From assembly GCA_903644035.1 (NCBI GenBank), contig CAHJXG010000320.1, positions 1-6,237 on the forward strand: a stretch of 6,237 bases of DNA, written 5' to 3'. This document shows positions 6,212 to 6,237 of the stretch, piece after piece. A program made the position numbers and the translations under genes. This DNA comes from Rhodospirillales bacterium. Its GTDB lineage: Bacteria; Pseudomonadota; Alphaproteobacteria; Acetobacterales; Acetobacteraceae. The notes beneath the pieces were generated by a model. That model worked only from the letters and a program-made list of their open reading frames with translations, searched no databases and was not told the origin of the DNA. Every line of letters begins with the position of its first letter. The first letter of the stretch is position 1.

Positions 6212-6237
6212 AGATCGGAAGAGCGTCGTGTAGGGAA
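6212..6237. other. Illumina TruSeq adapter read-through at the right contig end
   Basis: The last 26 bases begin AGATCGGAAGAGC and continue GTCGTGTAGGGAA. This is an exact match to the reverse complement of the 3' part of the TruSeq universal adapter. It is sequencing-library DNA, not genome. The first A is the usual dA-tail/adapter junction base. It supplies the third base of an in-frame TAA and so creates a false stop for the upstream gene. Confidence 0.97.

Overview
The window looks like one complete short-read contig from a GC-rich bacterium, probably an alphaproteobacterium of the Rhodospirillales type. That placement is an inference from strong C/G bias at third codon positions and the flavour of the proteins; no rRNA or other marker gene is present. 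Both ends carry Illumina adapter sequence. The last 26 bases (6212-6237) match the TruSeq adapter exactly, and the first 7 bases match the end of the same adapter in the opposite orientation. Both terminal genes are therefore cut by the contig edge, and the apparent stop codon of the last gene is an artefact.

Left part (1-2725), probably chromosomal backbone. On the minus strand is the N-terminal third or so of a type II secretion / type IV pilus assembly ATPase (GspE). Its start is 42 bases from the start of a divergent plus-strand prepilin peptidase (GspO/PilD) with both catalytic aspartates and the zinc-binding cysteine tetrad. GspE powers pseudopilus assembly and GspO processes the pseudopilins, so the two belong to one secretion machine. 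Directly behind gspO, and possibly co-transcribed with it, is a GT61-family (DUF563) glycosyltransferase.

Middle part (2726-4326), a probable integration junction. Composition changes abruptly to an AT-richer 250-base stretch. It holds a 14-base string matching the 3' end of tRNA-Ser genes in reverse complement (possible attachment core) and three copies of a GTGGGAAC element (two direct, one inverted) just before a P4-type tyrosine recombinase. That integrase has all six catalytic positions and looks intact. An island or prophage starting near 2771 and running rightward is the simplest reading.

Right part (4327-6211), probable island cargo. After 263 bases with no convincing gene, a consensus Shine-Dalgarno sequence precedes a large glycosyltransferase with one complete GT4-like GT-B module fused to the start of a second. 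It is truncated by the contig end. The window thus has glycosyltransferases on both sides of an integrase, which suggests a variable surface-polysaccharide or glycosylation locus. Nothing here demonstrates a new biological system; the best-supported unusual points are the adapter-made stop codon, the tandem glycosyltransferase and the integrase control/attachment region.
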